Part shown: one piece after another, positions 7,275 to 17,878 of the stretch | How positions within the stretch are numbered: position 1 is the stretch's first letter | How the letters are laid out: every line of letters starts with the position of its first letter | DNA from: CAYTSA01 sp964440345 | GTDB lineage: Bacteria > Desulfobacterota > Desulfovibrionia > Desulfovibrionales > Desulfovibrionaceae | Assembly: GCA_964440345.1 (NCBI GenBank) | Contig: CAYTSA010000036.1 | Span: 1 to 33,996, forward strand | Direction: 5' to 3' | DNA length: 33,996 nt | Notes under the pieces: generated by a model | The model's input: the letters and a program-made list of their open reading frames with translations, nothing else | Databases searched by the model: none | What the model was told of the DNA's origin: nothing | Position numbers and translations under genes: made by a program

Positions 7275-8177
7275 ATGGCTTCTGAAGCTGCGGGCACAGT
7301 CAAGCAAGAGCTGCGGCGGCGGGCGCTCAGCGTGGAGCAGTTTTTGGAAAACTGTCTGCGCGAATGCGATACACCTGAAACGTTGCTGCAAGCCATGGAG
7401 TACAGCCTGCTAGGCGGCGGCAAGCGGCTGCGGCCCTGCCTGTGTCTGACCGTGGCGGAGCTGTTCGGCCTGGACCAGGACGCGGCCATGCCCTTTGCCG
7501 CGGCTTTTGAGTGCATCCACACCTATTCGCTCATCCACGACGATCTGCCGGCCATGGACGATGACGACTTGCGCCGCGGCAAGCCGTCCTGCCACAAAGC
7601 CTTTGGCGAAGCCCAGGCCATTCTGGCTGGGGACGGGTTGAACACCGAGGCCTTTCGGCTGATGGCCCAGGCCCGTGCGCCTGGAGAAAACGTGGTCCGG
7701 GCCATATATCTGGCTGCGGAAGCGGCAGGCGCAGCCGGCATGGTGGGGGGTCAGGTGCTGGACATGCAGTACACCGGCAAGCAGGCAGTGACTTTGGAGA
7801 TGCTGCGGGCCATGCACGCCCAGAAAACAGGCGCGCTTATCCGCGCGGCGTGCGAATGTGGGGCTGCCCTGGCCGGCGCCTCGCTGCAGGACCAGGCCCG
7901 GCTGCGCGACTATGGCGCAGCGCTTGGCGTAGCTTTTCAGATTGTAGACGACATATTGGACGAAGTGGGCGACGAGAAAACCTTGGGCAAGCCCGTGGGC
8001 AGCGACCGGGAGCAGGGCAAGACAACCTACGTGACCCTGGTGGGTTTGGAGCAGAGCAGGGAGCTGGCCAACGTGAGCAAAGACGCGGCCTTGGCGGCTC
8101 TGGAGCCTTTTGCAGACCGTCCCCAGGCGGCGTTTCTTACTCGGCTGACACAGTTTGTGGTGGATCGGGCCTATTGA
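7275..8177 (+). CDS. ispA: Farnesyl diphosphate synthase (class 1 polyprenyl synthetase)
   Basis: The 300-residue protein carries both aspartate-rich motifs of trans-prenyl synthases: DDLPAMDDDD at residues 89-98 and DDILD at 225-229, plus GGGKRLRP and the KTTY motif near the C-terminus. The two extra residues in the first motif (DD-LPAMD) and the aromatic at -5 (TYSLIHDD) match bacterial farnesyl diphosphate synthases of the E. coli type, so C15 product is expected. It condenses IPP with DMAPP/GPP in the cytosol. The ATG at 7275 has AGGAG seven nt upstream; the earlier ATG at 7248 lacks one. It lies between xseB and dxs in the isoprenoid cluster. Confidence 0.93.
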   Translation: MASEAAGTVKQELRRRALSVEQFLENCLRECDTPETLLQAMEYSLLGGGKRLRPCLCLTVAELFGLDQDAAMPFAAAFECIHTYSLIHDDLPAMDDDDLRRGKPSCHKAFGEAQAILAGDGLNTEAFRLMAQARAPGENVVRAIYLAAEAAGAAGMVGGQVLDMQYTGKQAVTLEMLRAMHAQKTGALIRAACECGAALAGASLQDQARLRDYGAALGVAFQIVDDILDEVGDEKTLGKPVGSDREQGKTTYVTLVGLEQSRELANVSKDAALAALEPFADRPQAAFLTRLTQFVVDRAY

Positions 8178-8257
8178 CCCAGTTGTTAAGAGCGTTGGCG
8201 GGTGCTTGAATTGCCCCCGGCTTTGCGTGTATGGTTTGCCTTCGACGTATGTGAGTG

Positions 8258-8279
8258 TTTGAAAAAGTATGTTTTCAAA
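8258..8279. promoter_or_regulatory. Dyad symmetry upstream of dxs
   Basis: TTTGAAAA (8258-8265) and TTTTCAAA (8272-8279) are perfect 8-bp inverted repeats separated by 6 nt, 31 bp before the dxs ATG. A TATACA at 8287-8292 could be a -10 element, but its spacing from TTGAAA (22 nt) is too long for a standard promoter. It may be a regulator site or leader hairpin. Confidence 0.4.
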
Positions 8280-8309
8280 AGCCTGCTATACATTACCTCA
8301 GAGCGAGAC

Positions 8310-10244
8310 ATGACGCCTAAAAAAAAATCTGTCGGCCCCAAACTGGCTGACATCGCTTCCCCGGCTGACCTACAGCCGCTTTTCCCTGCGGAACTAGCCA
8401 GTCTGGCGCAGGAACTGCGCCAAACCATCATCGACGTGGTTTCCAAAAACGGCGGCCACCTGGCGCCGTCGCTGGGCGTGGTGGAGCTGACTCTGGCCTT
8501 GTTGAAGGTCTTTGACCCGTTGCAGGATAAAATCATCTGGGACGTGGGGCACCAAGCCTACGCCTACAAGCTGCTCACCGGCAGGCGGGATAACTTCGCC
8601 AGCCTGCGCACGCTGGGCGGCGTGTCCGGATTCCCCAAACGCAGCGAAAGCCCGTACGACCATTTCGGCGTGGGCCACTCGTCCACCTCCATTTCTGCGG
8701 CCTTGGGCATGGCCATGGCCCGGGATCTGGCCAAGCAGTCCAACAAGGTGGTGGCCGTCATTGGCGACGGCTCAATGACCGGCGGCCTGGCCTTTGAAGG
8801 ATTGAACCAGGCCGGGGGCATGGAAAAAGACCTCATTGTGGTGCTCAACGACAACGAGATGTCCATCTCGGCCAACGTGGGCGCCCTGTCTGCTTTTTTA
8901 TCGCGCAATCTGTCCAGCCGCTGGGTTATACGCATGAAAAAGGACGTGGAGAGCGTGCTTAAGCAGATTCCGGCCATTGGCGGGGATATTGCCGCCTACG
9001 CCCGGCGCACAGAGCATTCCTTTAAAAGCTTGTTCACGCCCGGCATGCTGTTTGAGGCCTTCCGCTTCAACTACCTGGGCCCCATAGACGGCCACTCCCT
9101 GGAAGACATGGTAGAGGTGTTCAACCAGGTGAAAAACCTGGACGGACCGGTGCTGGTGCACGCCCTCACCCGCAAAGGCAAGGGCTACGACCCGGCTGAA
9201 AGCAACCCCACCTATTTTCACGGCGTGGGCTGCTTTGAACCGGAAACCGGTCAGGCCGTGAAATTTTCCCCGTCAAAGGACGCCTGCTCCCTGCCAAGCT
9301 TTACGGATGTGTTCGGCCAGACGCTCTGCTCCCTGGCTGAAAAAGACGACAAGATTATTGCCATCACAGCAGCCATGCCAGAAGGCACGGGGTTGGCCTG
9401 TTTTGCCGAACAGTTTCCAGACCGTTTCGTGGACGTGGGTATTTGCGAACAGCACGCCGTTACCTTTGCCGCCGGCCTGGCTACGCAAGGATATAAACCT
9501 GTGGTGGCTATTTATTCGACATTTCTACAACGTTCGTATGATCAAATTATTCACGACGTGTGCCTTCAGAACCTGCCCGTGATCTTCTGTTTGGACCGGG
9601 GCGGTTTGGTGGGCGAGGACGGGCCCACCCACCACGGGGTTTTTGATCTTTCCTACATGCGCAATGCGCCGCACATGACGTTGATGGCCCCAGCAGACGA
9701 GGCCGAGTTGCAGGACATGCTGCTCACCGCCTTGTCCTGCCCCGGACCCGTGGCAGTGCGCTACCCCCGCGGCGTGGGCCGCGGCGCCGCTTTGCGCGCC
9801 GCGCCGCGGGTGTTGGACATGGGCAAGAGCGATATGCTGTCCACAGGCGCCAAAGAACAGCTGGACGCAGCGGTCATTGCCGTGGGCGGGAGGGTTTACC
9901 CGGCTTTGGAGGCAGCCAAACGAGTTGAGGAGCAGCACAACGTTTCCGTGGCAGTGTGCAACGCCCGGTTCGTCAAGCCCTTAGATGAAGAAACCTTTCT
10001 GGAGCTGGCCCGGTCCGCCGGCAAGCTGCTCCTGGTGGAAGAAAACGTGCTGGCTGGCGGCTTTGGGTCCGCCGTGCTGGAAATCTTGGCGGACAACAAC
10101 GGGCTGGGCGGCGTAACGGTGCGCCGGGTGGGCGTGCGGGACGAGTTCATAGAGCAAGGCCCGCAAAAGGCGCTGCGCAAGAAATATGGATTGGATTCCA
10201 GCGGTATAGAGGCCGCATTGCTGGAACTATTGGCTATTGCCTGA
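8310..10244 (+). CDS. dxs: 1-deoxy-D-xylulose-5-phosphate synthase
   Basis: The 644-residue, full-length enzyme makes DXP from pyruvate and glyceraldehyde 3-phosphate with thiamine diphosphate, the first step of the MEP isoprenoid pathway. The sequence shows DVGHQAYAYKLLTGR near the N-terminus, the ThDP motif GDGSMTGG starting at G152, the catalytic glutamate E380 in GICEQHAV, GPTHHGVFD, and the C-terminal transketolase domain (VRYPRG, LVVEEN-like LLLVEEN). The frame is open upstream to 8202, but the ATG at 8310 has a purine-rich GAGCGAG before it and gives the usual N-terminus. It follows ispA by 132 bp that contain a dyad, so it may have extra regulation of its own. Confidence 0.96.
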   Translation: MTPKKKSVGPKLADIASPADLQPLFPAELASLAQELRQTIIDVVSKNGGHLAPSLGVVELTLALLKVFDPLQDKIIWDVGHQAYAYKLLTGRRDNFASLRTLGGVSGFPKRSESPYDHFGVGHSSTSISAALGMAMARDLAKQSNKVVAVIGDGSMTGGLAFEGLNQAGGMEKDLIVVLNDNEMSISANVGALSAFLSRNLSSRWVIRMKKDVESVLKQIPAIGGDIAAYARRTEHSFKSLFTPGMLFEAFRFNYLGPIDGHSLEDMVEVFNQVKNLDGPVLVHALTRKGKGYDPAESNPTYFHGVGCFEPETGQAVKFSPSKDACSLPSFTDVFGQTLCSLAEKDDKIIAITAAMPEGTGLACFAEQFPDRFVDVGICEQHAVTFAAGLATQGYKPVVAIYSTFLQRSYDQIIHDVCLQNLPVIFCLDRGGLVGEDGPTHHGVFDLSYMRNAPHMTLMAPADEAELQDMLLTALSCPGPVAVRYPRGVGRGAALRAAPRVLDMGKSDMLSTGAKEQLDAAVIAVGGRVYPALEAAKRVEEQHNVSVAVCNARFVKPLDEETFLELARSAGKLLLVEENVLAGGFGSAVLEILADNNGLGGVTVRRVGVRDEFIEQGPQKALRKKYGLDSSGIEAALLELLAIA

Positions 10245-10278
10245 TCACGCGTTACACGTTTTGCAGCAAGGAGCCACC

Positions 10279-10818
10279 ATGACCAAGGAAGAACTCGTTC
10301 GTAGCATCTGGGAGGAGGCGGAGCTGGACTCGAAGAAAAAGGCGGAGGAAGCATTGGACGCTTTGCTGGCGGCCATGACCGCCGAGCTGGCCGCAGGCGG
10401 AACGGTGTCTGTGCGCGATTTTGGGACCTTCAGCGTTCGGGAGCGGGCCGCTCGTACTGGCCGCAACCCGCAAACTGGCGCGGCTATCCAGATTCCCGCG
10501 CACAAAGTCGTGGCGTTCAAGCCTGGCAAGCACCTGGCCCAGCTGGGCGAACGGGCCAACGCCGGCGAGGCCCAGGACTGGCTGGACTACCGTCGCTACG
10601 TGCGGTCCATGGAACGGCAGTTAAGCGATTTGAAGAAGAGCCTGGACAAATACCGCGGCCAGGGCTTTGGCCTGGGCGAGCAGTACGCCGCCGCCCGCAC
10701 CCGTCTGCGGGAGCTGGCTGACAGCAGCGGCCAGGCCTGGCGCGAGGTTAGCAAAGGATTTGAATCCGCGTACGATGAGCTGAAATCCGCCTTTCGCAAG
10801 GCGGCTGGCCGGTTCTGA
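10279..10818 (+). CDS. HU-family DNA-binding protein with C-terminal coiled-coil extension
   Basis: The 179-residue protein has an HU/IHF domain in residues 1-92 (MTKEELVRSIWEEA, VSVRDFGTFSVRERAARTGR, the DNA-clasp GRNPQTGAAIQIPA, then VVAFKPGKHL). HU proteins are normally about 90 residues; here another 85 or so charged residues follow (YRRYVRSMERQLSDLKK, then GQAWREVSKGFESAYDELKS). They look like the sll1863-type stress-response coiled coil by pattern memory only. The first half should bend and bind DNA, while the tail may mediate oligomers or partner contacts. The ATG at 10279 has AAGGAG five nt upstream, so the longer frame from 10237 is not used. The DUF3108 gene follows after 5 bp. Confidence 0.85.
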   Translation: MTKEELVRSIWEEAELDSKKKAEEALDALLAAMTAELAAGGTVSVRDFGTFSVRERAARTGRNPQTGAAIQIPAHKVVAFKPGKHLAQLGERANAGEAQDWLDYRRYVRSMERQLSDLKKSLDKYRGQGFGLGEQYAAARTRLRELADSSGQAWREVSKGFESAYDELKSAFRKAAGRF

Positions 10819-10823
10819 CAGGT

Positions 10824-11603
10824 TTGTCCGGCCTGGACGCCGCCGGGGGGCTATGCCGCGCTGGGGCGGGTTTTTCGCTGCTGGCGCTGTTCTGGATGTG
10901 CGTCTTTGGCTCCGCCGTCCGGGCGGAAACCCTGGATTACGAACTTTTCTGGGGCGCGCTGCCGGTGGGTTCCGCCCGGCTGCTCACCGAGCGCGGGCCG
11001 CAGGTCCAGGGAACGCCGACAGTGCGCACTGTCCTCACGGTGCGCACCAACAGCTTCATTGACCTCTTTGTGAAGGTCCGCGACCGCATCGAAGGCTTGG
11101 CCGCCGCAGACTATTCCCGCAGTTATTACTACGAGAAGTCTGTTCACGAAGGCAGCGTGCGCCGCTCCTTTGCCACGGTGTTCGACTGGAACGCTACGTG
11201 CGCCGTGTATACGCCGGCCGCAGGCGCTGTGCAAAAGGTCCGGCTGGCCAAAGGGACTTTGGACCCCCTGAGCGTGTTCTTTGGCCTGCGCACGCTTTTT
11301 GACCCGGGGCAGGGCGCGCAACGGGCCTGGACCGCAGACGGCAAGCGGCTGAGCCGGCTGACCGCCATGGCCGCTGGCCGGGAGAGGTTGCTCGTGGACT
11401 ACGGGGAGTACAACGCCACAGTGGTGGACGTGCGCATGCCGAATATCGACGGCGTGTTCCGGACTGGCGGCGACGGCCGGTTTCGCATCTGGCTGAGTCC
11501 GGACGCGCGCAAGCTGCCAGTCAAGATAGCCGCGGGCGTCATCGTGGCCGGCATAGAAGGGGCCATGACCGCCGAGCTGGAGAGCGTGGGGGAGCCGCAA
11601 TAA
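10824..11603 (+). CDS. DUF3108-family secreted protein
   Basis: The 259-residue protein has a hydrophobic N-terminal segment (GFSLLALFWMCVFGSAVRAE) ending in an AxA-like signal peptidase site near residue 34, then the DUF3108 pattern: ETLDYELFWGALPVGSARLL, VRTNSFIDLFVKVRDRIEG, DPLSVFFGLRTL, and a C-terminal WLSPDARKLPVKI. DUF3108 proteins are periplasmic beta-rich proteins of unknown function. The only workable start is a TTG at 10824, five nt past the HU stop, without a clear Shine-Dalgarno; this suggests translation coupled to the HU gene. I cannot name a function. Confidence 0.8.
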   Translation: MSGLDAAGGLCRAGAGFSLLALFWMCVFGSAVRAETLDYELFWGALPVGSARLLTERGPQVQGTPTVRTVLTVRTNSFIDLFVKVRDRIEGLAAADYSRSYYYEKSVHEGSVRRSFATVFDWNATCAVYTPAAGAVQKVRLAKGTLDPLSVFFGLRTLFDPGQGAQRAWTADGKRLSRLTAMAAGRERLLVDYGEYNATVVDVRMPNIDGVFRTGGDGRFRIWLSPDARKLPVKIAAGVIVAGIEGAMTAELESVGEPQ

Positions 11604-11971
11604 TCTGTGGGTCTGGCTTAGTGCTCAAGAAAGAGACGAGGTTTCCTACATTTTTTTCACGTTTACGCTTCGGCTTGTGACGTCCTCTGAAAACTGATTG
11701 CCTAGCATTACTGGAGGATGATTGAACGTCGGGGCCTGATGTACAGCTTGCCCTCAGCCGGTTATCCCTTTCTCCGCCCTTTACGGCGCGGCGGATTTTT
11801 CGTACAAAGATAGTGTGAGTACCTGTAATGCACTTGTGTAGTTTTTTTATCCGCAAAGTGCTTTTCGGGGGGGGGCGAATCTTTTTTCTGCAACAACCAA
11901 GACTCGACAAGAGTCTTTGCCGGATTTATACTCCTTTAAACGACGTAAAGTAGTTGGTCCTTTTAGTAACC
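11604..11971. other. Long intergenic region before clpS
   Basis: These 368 bases hold no convincing gene. They contain a run of nine G at 11867-11875, a T-run near 11841, a 7-bp dyad at 11899-11917 and a promoter candidate at 11904-11932. The open frame on the minus strand (11539-11910) runs into the antisense of the DUF3108 gene and is very rich in Arg/Lys/Pro, so I treat it as noise. No tRNA or obvious intrinsic terminator for the upstream gene is visible. Confidence 0.5.
11899..11932 (+). promoter_or_regulatory. Promoter of clpS-clpA with overlapping dyad
   Basis: TCGACA (11904-11909) and TATACT (11927-11932) are separated by exactly 17 nt, each one base off the sigma70 consensus. The dyad AAGACTC (11899-11905) / GAGTCTT (11911-11917) overlaps the -35 box, a position suited to a repressor or activator. 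Transcription would begin near 11939, giving a leader of about 33 nt. Confidence 0.5.
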
Positions 11972-12286
11972 ATGAGTGATGCACATACAAACAAAAACAC
12001 GGGCTTGCAGACGTTTGCCGACGAAGAAGTCAAAGAGCCCCGTCGGTTTAAGGTATTGCTGCACAATGACGATTACACCACCATGGAATTTGTGATAAAA
12101 GTGTTGCGAACCGTGTTTAAAAAAACAGAGGCTGCGGCCATGGACATTATGCTGACTGTACACAACAAGGGCGTTGGGGTCTGCGGCGTGTACACCATGG
12201 AAGTGGCTGAAACCAAAATTGGCATGGTGCGGCAAATGGCCCGCAACGAAGGCTATCCTTTGAGAAGCAGTATGGAAGAGGTTTAG
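11972..12286 (+). CDS. clpS: ATP-dependent Clp protease adaptor ClpS
   Basis: The 104-residue protein is a standard ClpS: a flexible N-terminus and the core FKVLLHNDDYTTMEFVIKVL, where the N-D-D region forms the pocket for N-terminal Phe/Leu/Trp/Tyr, followed by MLTVHNKGVGVCGVYTMEVAETK, which docks on the ClpA N-domain. It recruits N-degron proteins to ClpAP. The ATG at 11972 gives the usual length, though no strong Shine-Dalgarno is seen; an in-frame TTG at 11954 is an alternative. It is followed after 4 bp by clpA and then aat. Confidence 0.95.
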   Translation: MSDAHTNKNTGLQTFADEEVKEPRRFKVLLHNDDYTTMEFVIKVLRTVFKKTEAAAMDIMLTVHNKGVGVCGVYTMEVAETKIGMVRQMARNEGYPLRSSMEEV

Positions 12287-12290
12287 ATAT

Positions 12291-14687
<2,397 letters not shown>

Positions 14688-14708
14688 TCCGCATTTTGCG
14701 CCTGGCCC

Positions 14709-15398
14709 ATGAGCGTCTATTACCTGACCGAAGACCCCTTGTTGTTTCCCCCGTCCGAAGAGGCCGAAGATGACGGCCTCTTGGCGGTCGGGGGCGATCT
14801 TTCCGTGCCCCGGCTGCTGGCTGCTTACTCCCAGGGGGTCTTTCCCTGGTACGGGCCTGGGCATCCCATTCTCTGGTGGACGCCGGACCCGCGCTGCGTC
14901 CTGAAGCCGGAACAGCTTCACGTCTCCAAAAGCTTGCGCAAGTTTCTGAATAAGGACCACTTTACTTACAGCATGGACACGGCGTTCATCCGCGTCATGC
15001 ACTCCTGCGCCCAGACCCTGCGGCCCCAGGGAGTCGGCACCTGGATAGTGCCGGATATGGTACGCGGCTACACCGAACTGTACCGCTGTGGCTACGCCCA
15101 TTCAGTGGAAACCTGGCTGGACGGCGAACTCGTCGGCGGCCTGTACGGCGTCTCTCTGGGCCGGGCCTTTTTCGGCGAGTCCATGTTCTTCCGCGCGCCC
15201 AACGCCTCCAAAGCCGCCTTTGTCTACCTGGTGTCCAAGCTGCAGGAGTGGGGCTATGTGCTCATCGACTGCCAGCAGACCACGCCGCACATGCTCCGCT
15301 TTGGCGCGCGGGAAATCCCCCGCCGGAAGTTCAACGCCATGCTCAACCAGGCTTTGGAGGGCCGGGGCATGGTTGGTCGTTGGACAGGCAGAAAGTAA
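14709..15398 (+). CDS. aat: Leucyl/phenylalanyl-tRNA-protein transferase
   Basis: The 229-residue protein has the typical L/F-transferase motifs: FPPSEEAEDDGLLAVGGDLS, GVFPWYGPGHPILWWTPDPR, GTWIVPDMVRGY, and GELVGGLYGVSLGRAFFGES. It transfers Leu or Phe from tRNA to proteins with N-terminal Lys or Arg, creating the N-degrons that ClpS recognises. It lies 21 bp after clpA with a poor Shine-Dalgarno, so it probably relies on the clpS-clpA transcript. The three-gene order makes a self-contained N-degron unit. Confidence 0.95.
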   Translation: MSVYYLTEDPLLFPPSEEAEDDGLLAVGGDLSVPRLLAAYSQGVFPWYGPGHPILWWTPDPRCVLKPEQLHVSKSLRKFLNKDHFTYSMDTAFIRVMHSCAQTLRPQGVGTWIVPDMVRGYTELYRCGYAHSVETWLDGELVGGLYGVSLGRAFFGESMFFRAPNASKAAFVYLVSKLQEWGYVLIDCQQTTPHMLRFGAREIPRRKFNAMLNQALEGRGMVGRWTGRK

Positions 15399-15576
15399 AC
15401 GCCTGGCCTCTTGGCGCTTCCCTCCATTCTGCCCCTGCCCCAGCCATTTTCTTTGTATGTTGACAGCCTTGGCGCTGTTGCGTAGTGCATGCAATAGTTC
15501 ATGTTTTTCAATTTTGACTATTTATTTGCATATATCATTGCCATATTTGTTAACTTTTGCGATATAGGGGGGCGGC

Positions 15577-17631
15577 ATGGACGCAGCAGGAGTCAAGGCG
15601 CAACAGGAGTTGCTGTTGCGGCGTATGCCGCAGATCATGCGGTATGAGGCGGAGTTGAGCCGGCTGAACAAACAGTGGACCCGGACCACGCTGACCGGGA
15701 AGATCAATTGCAACCGCATAGCCAGCACGTTGATAGAGTTCATGATCTCCACCCAGGAGAGCTTTCGGAATTTGCAGGACGATCTTATCAGTACCCTGGT
15801 GTTCGAAAGCGTGAAAAAAACGGTGCTGGAACAGACTGAAGCGGCCCAGTCCGCCATTGACATTCTCAAACGCAACCTCTTCGAACGCACGGCGGATGTG
15901 GGATTTCTGGCCACAGATACAGACATATGCACGTTTCTGGCCACGGAAGAGTGTAACGACCCTGAAGCTGTAGACCGCATTGTGGAGCGTTTGCGAGAGT
16001 ATCGCGCCAAATATACCGTCTATTATGAAATCATCATACTGGACATGGAGGGCAAGGTGCGGGCGCATCTGGACGAGAGCAACCGCATCAGCGCTACGCG
16101 GGACCCCTTGCTGTCAGAAACGCTGCAGGCTGAAGAGTACGTGGAAACGTTTCGCGCTTCCGACCTTGTTCCAGGCCGTGGCGACGTGCTGCTGTATTCC
16201 CAGACCATCAAAGATGGTGAGACTGGCCGCCCCCTGGGCGTGCTGTGTCTGTGCTTTGACTTTGGCGGCGAGATGGAGTCCATCTTTGGCAAACTGACGG
16301 GCAGTTCCCAGGGCATCATTGTGGCCATTCTTGATAAACAGCACCGGGTTATCGCTTCCAGCGACAAAGTGCTGCTGCCAGCGGGAAGCGTTGCGGACAC
16401 GGCTTTGGACAAAGATTACGCCTTGTGCCGACACGACGGCGCAGAGTATGTTGTGGTGACGCGGCGGACCAACGGATACCAGGGGTTTTATGGTCTTGAG
16501 TGGTACGGCCACGCCATGCGCCGGGCTGACTACGCCTTTGCCGAAAGCCGCGAAGATTCCACAGTGAACGAGGAGGTCGTGCGTTCGTCAACTTTGTATT
16601 CCGGCGCCATGGCCCATGTGGACACTGAAGCGGAAAACGTGCTGGCTGACCTGCAACTGGTCGTCCAGAATGGCGAGGTCATGGCCGCCAAAAAGTCCAT
16701 CGATAATGAGGAGTCCATACAGCGCGAGTCCCGTGCGCTGCCGCCGGTGCTCAGCGAAATACAAAAAGTTGGCGCGCAGATACGCACTGTCTTCAGCCAG
16801 TCCATACGCAACCTGCTGCAAACTGTCATTGCCGCCCGCCTGTACGATCTGGAGTTTTTGGCCTCTTTGGCCATAGACATCATGGACCGCAACCTTTACG
16901 AGCGGGCCAACGACTGCCGCTGGTGGGCGCTGACGTCGTATTTTCGCCGCATGCTTTCACAGCGGGAGATCATCCCAGACCAGGCGGCCCAGGCGGCGGA
17001 TATCCTGGCCTACATCAACAGCTTGTACACGGTGTATACAAACTTGTTTGTGTACGACCGTGACGGCCGGGTGGCGGCGGTGTCCAACCCGGCGGAAAAG
17101 GAACTCGTCGGCCAGCGCCTTGGGGCGGAGTGGGTACGGCATACGCTGGGGTTGAAGGATTCACAACTGTACACTGTTTCGGCTTTTGAGAGCACGCCGC
17201 TGTACGCCGGCCCGTCCGGCCCCAGGCATACGTATGTGTACAACGCCGCCATAGCCAGTCCAAATGACCACGACCGCGCAGTGGGCGGCATAGGCATTGT
17301 CTTTGACAGTGAACCGGAGTTCAAGGCCATGCTGCACGACGCCTTGCCCCGCGACGACCTGGGGCAGGTTATGGCTGGTTCCGCCGGCTTTTTTATCGAC
17401 AGGCAACGGCGAATCATCTCCTCCACTGACCCAGAGCGGACCCCCGGGCAGACGTTGAATATCAGCGAACGGTTCGTCAAACTGGGCCTTGGGGAGTCTT
17501 TGTCCGACATTATCACGCTGAATGGAAGGCAAGCAGCCGTGGGCTGCCGCATGTCCTCCGGTTACCGCGAGTATAAAACGGACGGGGCCTATGAAAACGA
17601 CGTGGCGGCGCTGATCATCACTGAGATGTAA
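15577..17631 (+). CDS. Soluble tandem Cache-like sensor protein without output domain
   Basis: The 684-residue protein appears to hold two similar halves. Both begin with a helical bundle containing a paired motif, NLFERTADVGFLATDTDI (about residue 100) and NLYERANDCRWWALTS (about residue 432), then a PDC/Cache-like alpha-beta fold (YEIIILDMEGKVRAHLDES and NLFVYDRDGRVAAVSNP). There is no signal peptide, no transmembrane helix, and no HAMP, methyl-accepting, kinase, GGDEF or CheW domain. Such Cache regions usually sense small ligands outside the cell, so a cytoplasmic two-copy version without an effector is odd. It stands alone with a G-rich Shine-Dalgarno just before the ATG. Function is unknown; a ligand-binding partner of a chemotaxis or kinase protein is a guess. 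Confidence 0.65.
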   Translation: MDAAGVKAQQELLLRRMPQIMRYEAELSRLNKQWTRTTLTGKINCNRIASTLIEFMISTQESFRNLQDDLISTLVFESVKKTVLEQTEAAQSAIDILKRNLFERTADVGFLATDTDICTFLATEECNDPEAVDRIVERLREYRAKYTVYYEIIILDMEGKVRAHLDESNRISATRDPLLSETLQAEEYVETFRASDLVPGRGDVLLYSQTIKDGETGRPLGVLCLCFDFGGEMESIFGKLTGSSQGIIVAILDKQHRVIASSDKVLLPAGSVADTALDKDYALCRHDGAEYVVVTRRTNGYQGFYGLEWYGHAMRRADYAFAESREDSTVNEEVVRSSTLYSGAMAHVDTEAENVLADLQLVVQNGEVMAAKKSIDNEESIQRESRALPPVLSEIQKVGAQIRTVFSQSIRNLLQTVIAARLYDLEFLASLAIDIMDRNLYERANDCRWWALTSYFRRMLSQREIIPDQAAQAADILAYINSLYTVYTNLFVYDRDGRVAAVSNPAEKELVGQRLGAEWVRHTLGLKDSQLYTVSAFESTPLYAGPSGPRHTYVYNAAIASPNDHDRAVGGIGIVFDSEPEFKAMLHDALPRDDLGQVMAGSAGFFIDRQRRIISSTDPERTPGQTLNISERFVKLGLGESLSDIITLNGRQAAVGCRMSSGYREYKTDGAYENDVAALIITEM

Positions 17632-17802
17632 GGGGAAGCTGTAAGGGCCTGTTTTTAGATTTGCTATGTTTTTTATGTGCTTGTGTTGACTGGTTGGCGT
17701 ATTTTTGCGTTGAGCCGACCCACGCTTCTGAAGCGATGTACACTTGTTTCAGGAACATGCTCTAGAAATCAGTTGACACCATTTCCACTTTGCTTCACAA
17801 GG

Positions 17803-17860
17803 AGTGACCGGCGGTCATTGTGTGTGCAGTGGTCACATGGTGTCCGCCGGTCACTATAAT
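17803..17860 (+). promoter_or_regulatory. tetR promoter overlapped by a GGTCA operator array
   Basis: TATAAT (17855-17860) lies 17 nt after GTCACA (17832-17837, 4 of 6 matches to a -35). Overlapping it, AGTGACCGGCGG (17803-17814) and CCGCCGGTCACT (17844-17855) are perfect 12-bp inverted arms. TGACCGGCGGTCA (17805-17817) is itself palindromic. GGTCA occurs at 17813, 17831 and 17849, exactly 18 bp apart. This fits a self-repressing TetR operator. Confidence 0.65.
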
Positions 17861-17878
17861 TGCAGGTCCGGGGGCATC

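Noticed and set aside
17773..17801. TTGACA at 17773-17778 as the tetR promoter -35
   Set aside because: No reasonable -10 lies 16-18 nt downstream, while the TATAAT at 17855 pairs better with GTCACA at 17832.
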